In this document: positions 1 through 9,599 of the stretch, piece after piece | Layout: each line of letters begins with the position of its first letter | Position numbering within the stretch: the stretch's first letter is position 1 | NCBI GenBank assembly: GCA_937924775.1 | Contig: CALDUT010000006.1 | Coordinates: forward strand, 1 to 64,000 | Length of the DNA stretch: 64,000 nt | Direction: 5' to 3' | Origin: an uncultured Gemmata sp. | Lineage (GTDB): Bacteria > Planctomycetota > Planctomycetia > Gemmatales > Gemmataceae | The notes under the pieces: generated by a model | What the model saw: only the letters and a program-made list of their open reading frames with translations | Told to the model about the DNA's origin: nothing | Databases searched by the model: none | Position numbers and translations under genes: made by a program

Positions 1-1
1 G

Positions 2-2731
2 GCTTTGCAGGAGAAGTTGCCCCACGCCCCGGTGGTCAAGCCGGAGCATCTGGGCACCCTCCACACCCTGCAGGATGTCGTCCAATTCCTCGCCGGCGGC
101 GGAGCCGCCACGCCAGCAGCTCTCGCGAACCATGCTACCGCACCAGCAAAAACTGCAAACGGAGTGACTTCGTCGGCCCCGGTACCGAGTGTCAACGGCC
201 ACGAACCGAAATCCGCTACCGTCCCCTCCTCTGAACAGGCCGAGACGCTGCGGGAACCCGCGGCATCGTTGGGGACAGAACGTGTGGAGCGCAGCACGGT
301 GCAGGTCGTCGACCTCGACCGGAATTCCCCCCGGCCCCGGCTGACACTGCCTGTGGGAAGCGAATTCTGGATCATCGCCCCCGCCGATCCGCTCAGCGAC
401 GCGATCGCGCAGCAGCTGTGGACGCACGGGGTTCATCCGCGTCGGTTCGATTGGACCGAGGCCACCCGCACCCCACCGCCGACGGGCCCCCTCGCCGGGC
501 TGCTGTTGCTGGCTCCAGCTGCCCCTGAGGAACGGCTCAACCATCTCGCCTTCGATTGGCTGAAGCGCGCCGCGGGGACACTTCGCCAAACCGGGCGTTC
601 CGCCGCCGCGGTCTTTGTCACCGTGGCACGGTTGGACGGTGCTTTCGGCTTCGCCCACCTCGCCCCCACAGCCGACCCGATCAGCGGCGGGCTGGCGGGA
701 TTGGTCAAAACCGCCTGCCACGAGTGGCCCGAAGTGTACTGCAAAGCCATCGACCTTGCGCCGGCCTTCCACGATCCGGCTGCTGGGGCCAGCGCCATCG
801 TCGAAGAATTGTTGACGGAAGGCCCGGTCGAAGTGGGGATCGCCCCAACGCACCGCTGTACCCTCGCATTGGCCCGCACCGCGCGACACGCCAACCCGCA
901 ACGCCTGACTCTAGGAAGCCGGGATGTCATTCTCATCACCGGGGGTGCCCGCGGTGTGACTGCCGAAGCCGCCGTGGCCCTCGCGGAAACGTACACCCCC
1001 ACCCTCATCCTCACTGGCCGTACACCCGCGCCCACGGCCGAACCCGACTACCTCACCGGGCTGACTGGCGAAGCCGAGATGAAAAAGGCCATCGCCGAAG
1101 CTCTCGGCAGCGCGGGTACGCCCCGCCGCATCGGCGAGGTGTACCAGAATGTATGGGCTCAGCGCGAAATCCGCCACACGCTGGAGCGGATTCAGAAAAC
1201 CGGCGCGCAGGCCGCATACATTCCGGCCGATGTCGGCCAACCGGCGACGGTCGCGGCATTGGTGCAGCAAGTGCGGGCGCAGTACGGCCCCATCACCGCG
1301 GTTATTCACGGTGCTGGTATCCTGGCCGATAAGCGGATCGAAGACCTCACCAGCGAGCAGTTCGATCGCGTTTATGCCACGAAAGTGGATGGCCTGCGCG
1401 CTCTGCTGAAGCAGCTTCCCTCGGACGAACTCAAAGCACTGGTGCTGTTCAGTTCGACCACGGCCCGGTTGGGCCGCACCGGGCAACTGGCGTATGCCTG
1501 CGCCAACGAGGTACTGAACAAAATCGCTCAGGTCGAAGCCCGCCGGCGGCTCCAGTGCCGGGTGGTGGCGATCAACTGGGGGCCATGGGATGGCGGTATG
1601 GTCACTCCGGCGTTGCAGAAGCTCTTCGCGAGCGAAGGGGTGGGCGTGATTCCGCGGCCCGAGGGGGCGATGTTCCTGGTGCAAGAACTCAACGCCGCAG
1701 ACCGCGCGGTGGAAGTGATCGCGCTGGCGTCGCTGCCGACCCACCCTCCAACATCTCCTGCGTCGGCCCCTTTCCCGGCGCCCACCGCCACGCCGAGGGC
1801 AGCCCCAGCGACTGCCGCGACTTCTCCCGAAACCCCGGTGATGACGCCCCCCCACCCGCTGCCATCCGCAGATCTGGCCCTCGCCTTCGAGCGGTTGGTG
1901 GATGTTGAAACTCACCCCGTTTTGCGGTCCCACGTTCTCGACGGCATCGCCGTTGTGCCGGTGGCGATTCATCTGGAATGGCTGGCGCATGCCGCTTTGC
2001 ACGGCCACCCGGGCTTCCAGTTCCACGGTTTCAACGATCTGCGCATTACCAGCGGTATCAAAGTTGAAGCCGGTGTGCCGGTATCGCTGCGGGCCATGGC
2101 TGGCAAAGCCGTCAAGCACGACAAAGTCTTTGTCGTCCCAGTGGAACTCCGCGGCCGGCGCAAAGACGGCCGCGAGGTGTTGCACTCGCGGGCCGAAATC
2201 GTTCTGGCCCCGACACTGCCCAAGCCCCCGGTGGCCGATCCCGCCCCGCCGGTGGAGCGCGTGGCGTATGATGTCCGCCGGGCGTATAGCGAATTCCTTT
2301 TCCACGGGATTGATCTGCAAGGCATCGCCGATATTGTGGGCCGGGCCGACCGTGCTTTCATCGGGCGGGCTTACCCGGCACCGCCGCCGGCCGACTGGTT
2401 CGAATTCCCGCTCCGCTCAGGGTGGTTGGCCGAGCCGTTGGTGCTGGATAGCGCCTTCCAAATGATGATTCTCTGGACGCAAGACACGCATGCCACCGGT
2501 TCGCTGCCCAGCTACATCGGCCGTTACCGGCAGTTCCGCAAGAACTTCCCAGCCGATCCCACGACCATCATCATTCGCGTCACCCGCGACGACAGCCGTC
2601 TGGCCCGAGCCGATATTGACTTCCTTGCCCCCGACGGCAGCGTAATCGCGCAGATGCAGGATTACGAATGCGTGATGGAAGCTGAACTGAACGCAGCGTT
2701 CCGCAAAAACCAGCTCCTCCGCAGCCATTAG
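2..2731 (+). CDS. pfaA: PfaA-like PUFA/polyketide synthase subunit, C-terminal part (ACP end, KR, DH)
   Basis: The gene is open from the left edge, so its N-terminal part, probably KS, malonyl-AT and tandem ACPs, lies outside the window. Residues are numbered from the first full codon. Residues 1-35 look like the tail of an acyl carrier protein, followed by a Pro/Ala-rich linker. A ketoreductase starts near residue 308 with the nucleotide-binding motif TGGARGVTA and has the catalytic Tyr of YACAN at 498. The C-terminus is a polyketide-type dehydratase with HxxxGxxxxP at His644 and a DxxxQ motif at Asp816. In PUFA synthases this subunit reduces and dehydrates the growing chain. The PfaC-like gene follows after 75 bp, probably in the same operon. 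A generic iterative type I PKS is the alternative, but the partner gene favours the PUFA-type family. Confidence 0.8.
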   Translation, partial: ALQEKLPHAPVVKPEHLGTLHTLQDVVQFLAGGGAATPAALANHATAPAKTANGVTSSAPVPSVNGHEPKSATVPSSEQAETLREPAASLGTERVERSTVQVVDLDRNSPRPRLTLPVGSEFWIIAPADPLSDAIAQQLWTHGVHPRRFDWTEATRTPPPTGPLAGLLLLAPAAPEERLNHLAFDWLKRAAGTLRQTGRSAAAVFVTVARLDGAFGFAHLAPTADPISGGLAGLVKTACHEWPEVYCKAIDLAPAFHDPAAGASAIVEELLTEGPVEVGIAPTHRCTLALARTARHANPQRLTLGSRDVILITGGARGVTAEAAVALAETYTPTLILTGRTPAPTAEPDYLTGLTGEAEMKKAIAEALGSAGTPRRIGEVYQNVWAQREIRHTLERIQKTGAQAAYIPADVGQPATVAALVQQVRAQYGPITAVIHGAGILADKRIEDLTSEQFDRVYATKVDGLRALLKQLPSDELKALVLFSSTTARLGRTGQLAYACANEVLNKIAQVEARRRLQCRVVAINWGPWDGGMVTPALQKLFASEGVGVIPRPEGAMFLVQELNAADRAVEVIALASLPTHPPTSPASAPFPAPTATPRAAPATAATSPETPVMTPPHPLPSADLALAFERLVDVETHPVLRSHVLDGIAVVPVAIHLEWLAHAALHGHPGFQFHGFNDLRITSGIKVEAGVPVSLRAMAGKAVKHDKVFVVPVELRGRRKDGREVLHSRAEIVLAPTLPKPPVADPAPPVERVAYDVRRAYSEFLFHGIDLQGIADIVGRADRAFIGRAYPAPPPADWFEFPLRSGWLAEPLVLDSAFQMMILWTQDTHATGSLPSYIGRYRQFRKNFPADPTTIIIRVTRDDSRLARADIDFLAPDGSVIAQMQDYECVMEAELNAAFRKNQLLRSH

Positions 2732-2806
2732 TCCCGGACTTGGCACCACCGCCAGTGATATCAAGCGGTGATATCGAGGAGGCGGGCCGACCCGATCCAT
2801 ACCCCA

Positions 2807-5800
2807 ATGACCACCGAGAAAATCGCTATCGTCTCCTTCGCTGGCCGCTTCCCCGGAGCCGGTGCGGACCTCGAGCGCTTCTGGGCGAATGTGGCCGCGG
2901 CCCGGGATTGCTCCCGTGACGTTCCCCCGGCCCGCTGGACCCTGCCGCCGCCGGCCTGCACCGATCCGCGCATCGCCCATCCCGACAGGGTTTACACCAC
3001 CCGCGGCTACTACCTCGACGACTTCGAGCCGGACCTTACGGGTCTAGACCTCGACCCCCACCTGATCCGGCAGCTCGACCCGTTATTTCAACTGGTCCTC
3101 GATGTCGGTCAGCGGGCCTGGCACGGGGCACGAATGGAGGCGGTGAAGCGCGATCGTGTGGGCGTGATACTCGGCAACATCTGCTTGCCGACCGACCGGG
3201 CCAACGATCTGTGCCGCGAAATTCTCGGGGCCAAGCTCGGGCTACCTTCGCCTGGGCCGGTTCACCCGCTCAATCGCTACGTCGCGGGGCTGCCGGCTGG
3301 GCTACTGGCCCGCGGGTTGGGGCTGGGGGGGGGTAGTTTCACCCTTGATGCCGCGTGTGCTTCGTCGCTGTACGCGATCAAGCTGGCCTGCGACGAACTG
3401 CGGGCCGGCCGCGCTGATGCCATGCTCGCCGGCGGTTCGTCGCGTCCGGATTGTCAGTACACGCAAATGGGCTTCGCTCAACTGCGGGCCTTGGCCCCCA
3501 GTGGCCGCTGTTCCCCGTTCGACGCTCAGGCCGATGGTTTAGTGGTGGGCGAAGGTGCAGGCCTCTTCGTGCTCAAGCGACTGTCCGACGCGCTGGCCCA
3601 TGGCGACACCATTTATGCCGTGATCACAGGGATCGGCCTTTCCAATGACCGGCGCGGCAACCTATTGGCTCCGGCTCAGGAAGGGCAACTGCGGGCGATG
3701 CGGTCCGCCTATCGGCAAGCCGGCTGCCAACCGCCGGAGGTGCAACTGATCGAATGTCACGCCACCGGTACACCTGTGGGCGATGCTGTCGAGTTCGACA
3801 GCTTGCGCGAACTGTGGGGCAGCCACGGTTGGTACCCCGGGCAATGTGTGATCGGTTCCGTGAAATCCACGGTGGGGCACCTGCTCACCGGAGCTGGGGC
3901 CGCAGCGCTAGCGAAAGTGTTGCTGGCACTGAAGGCACAGCAGCTTCCCCCGCAAGCGAACTTCGCTCAGCCCGCTGCTGGGTTACGCTATCACGATGGA
4001 CCGTTCCGCATCTTGCGAAACCCTGAACCGTGGCCCCGACCGGCTTCCGGGGGGCCGCGGCGGGCCGCGATCAGTGGTTTTGGCTTCGGCGGTGTCAACG
4101 CCCATCTGCTCGTTGAAGAATGGACGGCAACAACTCCGAAAACCACTGTGGCGATTCACCAGCCGCCGCTTCCGCCTGAGCCGGTCGCCGTGGTGGGGCT
4201 GGCTGCGCGGGTGGGGCCGTGGAACGATGCCCGCGCGTTGCAAGAGCATCTGCTCAACGGACAGCCGGCTTCCCCCTTCACCAAAACGAATGGCTGGAGC
4301 CTGGCCCGTGAACAGTCGCCACCAGGGTACTACATCCACGAGTTGACAGTTCCTACCGACCGCTTTCGCATTCCGCCCAAGGAACTCGAAGAAACACTGC
4401 CCCAGCAGTTGCTGATGCTCCAAGTGGCTGCCGCGGCCTTGGAAGATTGTACCTGCGCGCTTCGCGCGGACGAAACTTCCGCGGCTAGCGATACTTCTGC
4501 TGATGCGTGCGACTCGCACCGGGTGGCGCAAGCGTCCTGCGACGACACGGCAACCAGCACCGGGGTGTTCATCGGCCTTGGTTTGGACTTCAACACAACC
4601 AACTTCCATCTCCGTTGGAGTGTCCTGGCTGCGGGGGGCAACCCGGACGATGCTTCGCCGCCACTGACCGCGAACCGGACGATGGGCGCACTGGGCAGCA
4701 TCGCTGCCAGCCGCATTGCTCGAACCTTCCACTTCGGCGGTCCCAGCCACACCGTCTGCAGCGAAGAAGGTTCCGCGGCCCGGGCCATCGAATTGGGCGT
4801 GCGGGCGCTGCAAGCACGCGAATTGGATCGCGTGGTGGTGGGCAGCGTGGATTTGGCGGGTGATCCGCGAGTGGTGCTGCCAGGCCGCATTACCCAACCG
4901 GGCGAAGGCGCGTTCGCCTTTGTGCTGAAGCGACTCAGCGACGCCGAACGCGACGGTGACCGCGTGTATGCCGTGATTCGCGGCGTCGGCGTGGCGGCCC
5001 AACCCGCAGCCGCTTTGGCGCGTGCCCAGGGCGAGACCGGCGTAGCACCTGAAGCGAACGCGACCAATGCCAGGGGCGAAACGGCGATCGCCTTCACGGC
5101 CGAAGCCGATGTCGGCCATTGCGGGTTTGCCTCCGGGGCTGCGTCGTTCTTCAAGGCCTGTATCGCTCTCTATCAGCAGATTCTCCCCGGCCCACCGCCA
5201 CGGTATTGGCTGCACAACCGGGTGGAAGGTCCGCGGCGGGCGTGGGTTGAAGCGCACGGGGCCGATGGTTCGCACTTCGCGTTCTTGCTGGAAGAACATC
5301 CCCGTCTGGCTCATGCGGGGGAACGCCGGCAGCCGCTTGGCGCGCGAAGCGAAGCTGTGTTTGTGGTGGCGGGCAACACTCCAACGGAACTCCTTGCTGG
5401 CCTCGAACGCCTGCATGCGTTGGCTTCGCAACAGGCCACGCGGAATATCGAATGGCTGGCCCGGGCCTGGTTCCGCACGAGCTGGGATACGGCCGCAGCC
5501 CTTCGGGCCGTGGCGTTTGTGGCTCGCAACGCCCGTGAACTTATCGAACAACTCGCCTTCGCCCGACCAGCATTGCAAGCCGACCCCAACGTTCCCTTCC
5601 CCGCGACGGCCAAATCAGCATTGCGTGATCGTGTTTTCTACAATCCGCAACCGCTTGGTCCAGCCGGCCGGCTGGCGTTCGTATTCCCAGGCAGCGGCAA
5701 TCAGTTCGATGGCATGGCCCGGGAACTTTCGACACAATGGCCAGAAGTCTTCCGCCGACAGCATGTGGAGAATGAGCGACTGCGCGACCAATTCGCCCCG

Positions 5801-8800
5801 CATTTCTTCTGGGAGAACCGCACCACCGAGGCAACCGCGCGCGATCTCATGTTCGGCCAGGTGACTACAGGAGCTGCTGTCAGCGACATCCTATTGTCAC
5901 TTGGTATTCGCTGCGATGCCATGATCGGCCTGAGTTTGGGCGAATCGGCCGGTCTGTTGAGTTTGCGCATCTGGCGTGACCGCGACGAGATGTACCGGCG
6001 GATGGAGCGTTCAACGCTGTTTGTCAGCGATTTGGCCCCGCCGTACAATGCGGCTTGCGCGTTCTGGAATACGCCACCGGGGGAAGTCGCCGATTGGGCC
6101 AGTGCAATTGTGGCGGCATCGCCCGCCGACGTTCGCGCCGTGCTGCCGCCGGGCGGGCGCGTGTATCTGCTGATGGTCAACACGCCCCACGAGTGTGTCG
6201 TGGGCGGTCCGCGTGCTGCGGTGGAGAAACTCGCTGCGGCTCTGGAAAAACCGCTGCACTGGCTCGAGGGCGTGACACTGGCCCACTGCGAAGTCGGTAC
6301 GCCCGTTGCGCCGGCTTATCGCGAGTTGCACACGCTGCCGGTTTCACCTCAATCGATCACAGTCTATAGCGGAGCCTGGGGCCGGCAGTACACGCCGAGC
6401 GAACAAGCGTGTGCCGATTCGATCGCCGCGGGATTGGTCGGCCCAATTGATGTTCCGCGCCTCATCGAGGCGGCTTATCGCGACGGTGTGCGGGGATTTC
6501 TCGAAGTCGGCCCTGGGAATTCGTGTTCCCGCATGATCAACGTCATTCTGGAAGGCCAGCCACACTGGGTGCGTGCGGCCCACGCGGCCCGGTCTGACGC
6601 GGTTTCGCAGATCCTGCGGCTCGTCGCCCATCTGGCCGCGGACCGCTGGCCGGTCGATCTGGCCGCACTCTACGGCCAACCGACGCGCTGTGTCGACCAT
6701 CAGGAGCTAACCGTGTCGCGTGGGAACGAAGTGGTGGTACCGGTGGGGTTACCGCCGGTTGTTCCGCACCCTTCTGCGAATTTATCAGTCATGGCATCAC
6801 CTCCATCATCGCCTTTGTCCGTAGTACAACCGAGTATTGTCAACACACTGTCATACCCAGTGTCACCTCCGTCATCATCTGGGGACCGGCCGCGGATTAT
6901 CGCTGGCCACGCACCGTCACCCCTTCTGGTGTCCTCACTTGCCTCGCTTGTGGAAGCCACGGCGAGCGCTCAAGTGCGGGCTCTGGAAGCGCAAGAGTCG
7001 TTTTTGCGGCTCAACCAACGCCTGTTGGATTCCGCGGCGAGTGTGGTGCGGTTTCAGACGGCGTTGTTGAATGCGTGGGTGCAATCTGCTCCGAGCAACG
7101 GCAGGTTGGCGTTCCCCGAAGTGAAGCCACAACGGCCGCAGGTCGCGGATTCTTCGGGCTGGCCGCCAACGTCGTTGACTTACGAGCAGTGTTGTACGTT
7201 CGCAGCAGGCCGGATTGCTGATGTTTTGGGACCGATGTTCGCGGAGGTCGATTCGTTCCCCACGCGTGTACGGTTACCCGATGGCCCGCTGCAATTGGTG
7301 GATCGCATCACGTTGATCGAAGGCGAGCCGAAATCGCTGACGAGTGGCCGGGTTGTCACCGAACATACTGTACGGGCCGATCGTTGGTATCTGGAGAATG
7401 GCCGCATCCCCACCGCGCTGTCGGTCGAAAGCGGCCAGGCCGACCTCTTCTTGTCCGGCTATCTGGGTATCGACTTCCAAACCCGTGGCTTGGCCGTTTA
7501 CCGGCTTTTGGATGCCGTGGTATCGTTCCATCGTGAACTGCCTCAAGTCGGCGAGACAATTGTTTATGACATTCACATCGATCGCTTCGTGCAACAAGGC
7601 GAGGCGTGGCTCTTTCACTTCTGGTTCGACGGTACCGTGAACGGACAACCGTTCATCACCATGCGCAACGGCGTGGCCGGCTTCTTCACCGCGGAAGCTC
7701 TGGCTGCGGGCAAAGGGATCGTGCAAACCGCGCTCGATAAGCAACGGATGCCTGGGAAAAAACCCGCCGATTGGCAAGATTTCGTTCCCCTGGCCACCTG
7801 TTCGCTCCACGCAGCGCAAGTGGAAGCTCTGCGCGCAGGCGATTTGGTCGCGGCTTTCGGCCCGGACTTCGCTCGGTTGAAGTTGCATCGCCCCGCGACA
7901 TTGCCGGGAGGCATGCTGCGGCTGGTCGATCGGGTACCGCTGATCGATCCGCAGGGTGGCCGTTTCGGCATCGGCTTGATTCGTGCGGAGTTCGACATTC
8001 ACCCCGATGCTTGGTTCCTCACCTGTCACTTTGTCGACGACCAGGTGATGCCCGGCACGCTGATGTACGAATGCTGCCTTCACACCCTACGAATTCTGCT
8101 GATGCGGCTGGGCTGGGTCGGCGAAGCGGGCGAGGTGGTGTGTGAACCTGTGCCTGGCATCAACAGCCGGTTGAAGTGCCGCGGCCAGGTGATCGCCACC
8201 ACACGGACAGTGACCTATGAAGTCACCGTCAAGGAACTGGGCTATCGGCCAGAACCGTACTGTATTGCCGATGCGCTGATGTACGCCGACGGCAAACCGA
8301 TTGTCGAAATCACCAATATGACCCTCCGCATGAGCGGGCTGACGCGGGAGAAACTCGTGGCGGCATGGAGCGATTCTGCTCCACCACCGGCAGGAAAATT
8401 CCTCTACAATTCCGCGAAGATTCTTGCCTTCTCCAATGGCAAGCCATCAGAAGCCTTTGGCGAGCCGTACCGCGTATTCGATGCCGAGCGGGTGATCGCC
8501 CGGCTGCCGGGTCCACCGTTCCAGTTTCTCGATGGCATCACGCAGGTTCAGGGTGAACCCTTCGTGATGCAAGCCGGGGCTCGTTGCGAAGCCAAATACA
8601 CCGTGCCACGCGAGGCCTGGTACTTCGAGGCCAACCGCAGCGACCGGATGCCCTTTGCCGTGCTGTTGGAAATTGCTCTGCAACCGTGCGGCTGGCTGGC
8701 GGCCTACTGTGGGTCGGCCCTTACCAGTACCGACGATTTGAGTTTCCGCAACCTTGGCGGCCAAGCGACGCAACATCGCGCTGTGACCACCGACAGCGGC

Positions 8801-9463
8801 GAACTGACCACCACGGTGACACTGACGCGGGTTTCTACCTCCGCCGGTATGATCATTCAGCATTTCGACATGCGTGTGCAAGACCGCGTCGGTGATGTTT
8901 ACACCGGCAATACCTACTTTGGTTTCTTCACCAAAGCCGCGTTGGCCAACCAAATCGGCATTCGGGACGCGAAGGTCCCCTGGCCGTCGGCGCAAGAAAT
9001 GGCCTGTGCGGAAGTGGGTCAGTTGCCGCACCAGCCGCCATTTCCGGCTCCGAGGTTGCGTATGATCGACCAGATCGACGCCTACCTGCCCACTGGTGGT
9101 TCCCGTGGCTTAGGGTTGGTCGTCGGTTCGATCGCGGTCGATCCGGAGTTTTGGTTCTTCCAGGCGCACTTTTACCAAGACCCGGTGTGGCCGGGTTCCC
9201 TGGGTTTGGAGTCCTTCTTACAACTGTTGAAGTTCGCCGCGTGGAAGCGGTGGGGCGAGCCGGCCCGGGAGTGGCAAACAGTGGCTCTGGGCCGCCCGCA
9301 TACCTGGGTGTATCGGGGTCAGGTGTTACCGACCGATCGCCAAGTCCAAGTGGTGTTGGAAGTTGTGGCCGCCGATGATGAGCATCAGCGCCTGGTGGCG
9401 AATGGCTTCCTGACGGTGGATGGCCGCGTCATCTACCAGATGACCGATTTCTCCTTAGAATGA
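2807..9463 (+). CDS. pfaC: PfaC-like PUFA synthase subunit: KS-CLF-AT-four hot-dog domains
   Basis: A 2218-residue multidomain synthase. KS (about 1-445) has an intact triad: Cys184 in DAACASS, His318 in HATGT and His358 in VGHLL. A second KS-like domain (about 455-850) has lost the nucleophile (TVCSEEGS, Glu654 where Cys is expected), as in chain-length factors. An acyltransferase follows (about 955-1290, Ser1043 in GLSLGES), then a Pro/Ser-rich linker. Four FabA-like hot-dog folds occupy about 1490-2218. The second (His1741 in CHFVDD) and fourth (His2121 in AHFYQDPV) carry catalytic His and a following Glu; the first and third do not, so they form two pseudo/active pairs. KS-CLF-DH-DH is the PfaC plan, and an internal AT is known in myxobacterial-type versions. 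The ATG was chosen because KS homology starts at once; a GTG at 2768 would add 13 residues, and GAGGAGG lies at 2776-2782. No acylglycerol-phosphate acyltransferase domain is present. Confidence 0.85.
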   Translation: MTTEKIAIVSFAGRFPGAGADLERFWANVAAARDCSRDVPPARWTLPPPACTDPRIAHPDRVYTTRGYYLDDFEPDLTGLDLDPHLIRQLDPLFQLVLDVGQRAWHGARMEAVKRDRVGVILGNICLPTDRANDLCREILGAKLGLPSPGPVHPLNRYVAGLPAGLLARGLGLGGGSFTLDAACASSLYAIKLACDELRAGRADAMLAGGSSRPDCQYTQMGFAQLRALAPSGRCSPFDAQADGLVVGEGAGLFVLKRLSDALAHGDTIYAVITGIGLSNDRRGNLLAPAQEGQLRAMRSAYRQAGCQPPEVQLIECHATGTPVGDAVEFDSLRELWGSHGWYPGQCVIGSVKSTVGHLLTGAGAAALAKVLLALKAQQLPPQANFAQPAAGLRYHDGPFRILRNPEPWPRPASGGPRRAAISGFGFGGVNAHLLVEEWTATTPKTTVAIHQPPLPPEPVAVVGLAARVGPWNDARALQEHLLNGQPASPFTKTNGWSLAREQSPPGYYIHELTVPTDRFRIPPKELEETLPQQLLMLQVAAAALEDCTCALRADETSAASDTSADACDSHRVAQASCDDTATSTGVFIGLGLDFNTTNFHLRWSVLAAGGNPDDASPPLTANRTMGALGSIAASRIARTFHFGGPSHTVCSEEGSAARAIELGVRALQARELDRVVVGSVDLAGDPRVVLPGRITQPGEGAFAFVLKRLSDAERDGDRVYAVIRGVGVAAQPAAALARAQGETGVAPEANATNARGETAIAFTAEADVGHCGFASGAASFFKACIALYQQILPGPPPRYWLHNRVEGPRRAWVEAHGADGSHFAFLLEEHPRLAHAGERRQPLGARSEAVFVVAGNTPTELLAGLERLHALASQQATRNIEWLARAWFRTSWDTAAALRAVAFVARNARELIEQLAFARPALQADPNVPFPATAKSALRDRVFYNPQPLGPAGRLAFVFPGSGNQFDGMARELSTQWPEVFRRQHVENERLRDQFAPHFFWENRTTEATARDLMFGQVTTGAAVSDILLSLGIRCDAMIGLSLGESAGLLSLRIWRDRDEMYRRMERSTLFVSDLAPPYNAACAFWNTPPGEVADWASAIVAASPADVRAVLPPGGRVYLLMVNTPHECVVGGPRAAVEKLAAALEKPLHWLEGVTLAHCEVGTPVAPAYRELHTLPVSPQSITVYSGAWGRQYTPSEQACADSIAAGLVGPIDVPRLIEAAYRDGVRGFLEVGPGNSCSRMINVILEGQPHWVRAAHAARSDAVSQILRLVAHLAADRWPVDLAALYGQPTRCVDHQELTVSRGNEVVVPVGLPPVVPHPSANLSVMASPPSSPLSVVQPSIVNTLSYPVSPPSSSGDRPRIIAGHAPSPLLVSSLASLVEATASAQVRALEAQESFLRLNQRLLDSAASVVRFQTALLNAWVQSAPSNGRLAFPEVKPQRPQVADSSGWPPTSLTYEQCCTFAAGRIADVLGPMFAEVDSFPTRVRLPDGPLQLVDRITLIEGEPKSLTSGRVVTEHTVRADRWYLENGRIPTALSVESGQADLFLSGYLGIDFQTRGLAVYRLLDAVVSFHRELPQVGETIVYDIHIDRFVQQGEAWLFHFWFDGTVNGQPFITMRNGVAGFFTAEALAAGKGIVQTALDKQRMPGKKPADWQDFVPLATCSLHAAQVEALRAGDLVAAFGPDFARLKLHRPATLPGGMLRLVDRVPLIDPQGGRFGIGLIRAEFDIHPDAWFLTCHFVDDQVMPGTLMYECCLHTLRILLMRLGWVGEAGEVVCEPVPGINSRLKCRGQVIATTRTVTYEVTVKELGYRPEPYCIADALMYADGKPIVEITNMTLRMSGLTREKLVAAWSDSAPPPAGKFLYNSAKILAFSNGKPSEAFGEPYRVFDAERVIARLPGPPFQFLDGITQVQGEPFVMQAGARCEAKYTVPREAWYFEANRSDRMPFAVLLEIALQPCGWLAAYCGSALTSTDDLSFRNLGGQATQHRAVTTDSGELTTTVTLTRVSTSAGMIIQHFDMRVQDRVGDVYTGNTYFGFFTKAALANQIGIRDAKVPWPSAQEMACAEVGQLPHQPPFPAPRLRMIDQIDAYLPTGGSRGLGLVVGSIAVDPEFWFFQAHFYQDPVWPGSLGLESFLQLLKFAAWKRWGEPAREWQTVALGRPHTWVYRGQVLPTDRQVQVVLEVVAADDEHQRLVANGFLTVDGRVIYQMTDFSLE

Positions 9464-9484
9464 ACTCTGCGCAATCGTTTGGCA

Positions 9485-9515
9485 AAAGCAAAAAATTTTT
9501 CCGGTTTTTTGCTTT
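9485..9515. repeat. AT-rich inverted repeat between the pfa and ole genes
   Basis: Arms AAAGCAAAAAA (9485-9495) and TTTTTTGCTTT (9505-9515) are perfectly complementary over 11 bp with a 9-nt loop. It lies 21 bp after the pfaC stop in an otherwise GC-rich region. It could terminate the pfa transcript, although the stem is not GC-rich, or it could be a control element for the ole operon that starts 85 bp further on. A second weak 6-bp hairpin (CGGCAC/GTGCCG, 9562-9580) lies just before the oleA start. Confidence 0.55.
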
Positions 9516-9599
9516 CCCTCTGCTGAGCCCGCGGTATCGGTGCGGAAAGTCGTTCCCCGAGCGGCACACGGAGCGTGCCGGTTCCACTGAAGTTGAAGC

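Noticed and set aside
911-2320. 469-codon minus-strand frame opposite the PfaA-like KR/DH region
   Set aside because: The KR and DH catalytic motifs are on the plus strand; the minus frame has low-complexity Arg/His/Gly-rich content and no ribosome-binding site.
3983-5578. 531-codon open frame on the minus strand inside the PfaC-like gene
   Set aside because: It is antisense to well-conserved KS/CLF/AT-coding sequence, has no recognisable domain and is expected in GC-rich DNA.
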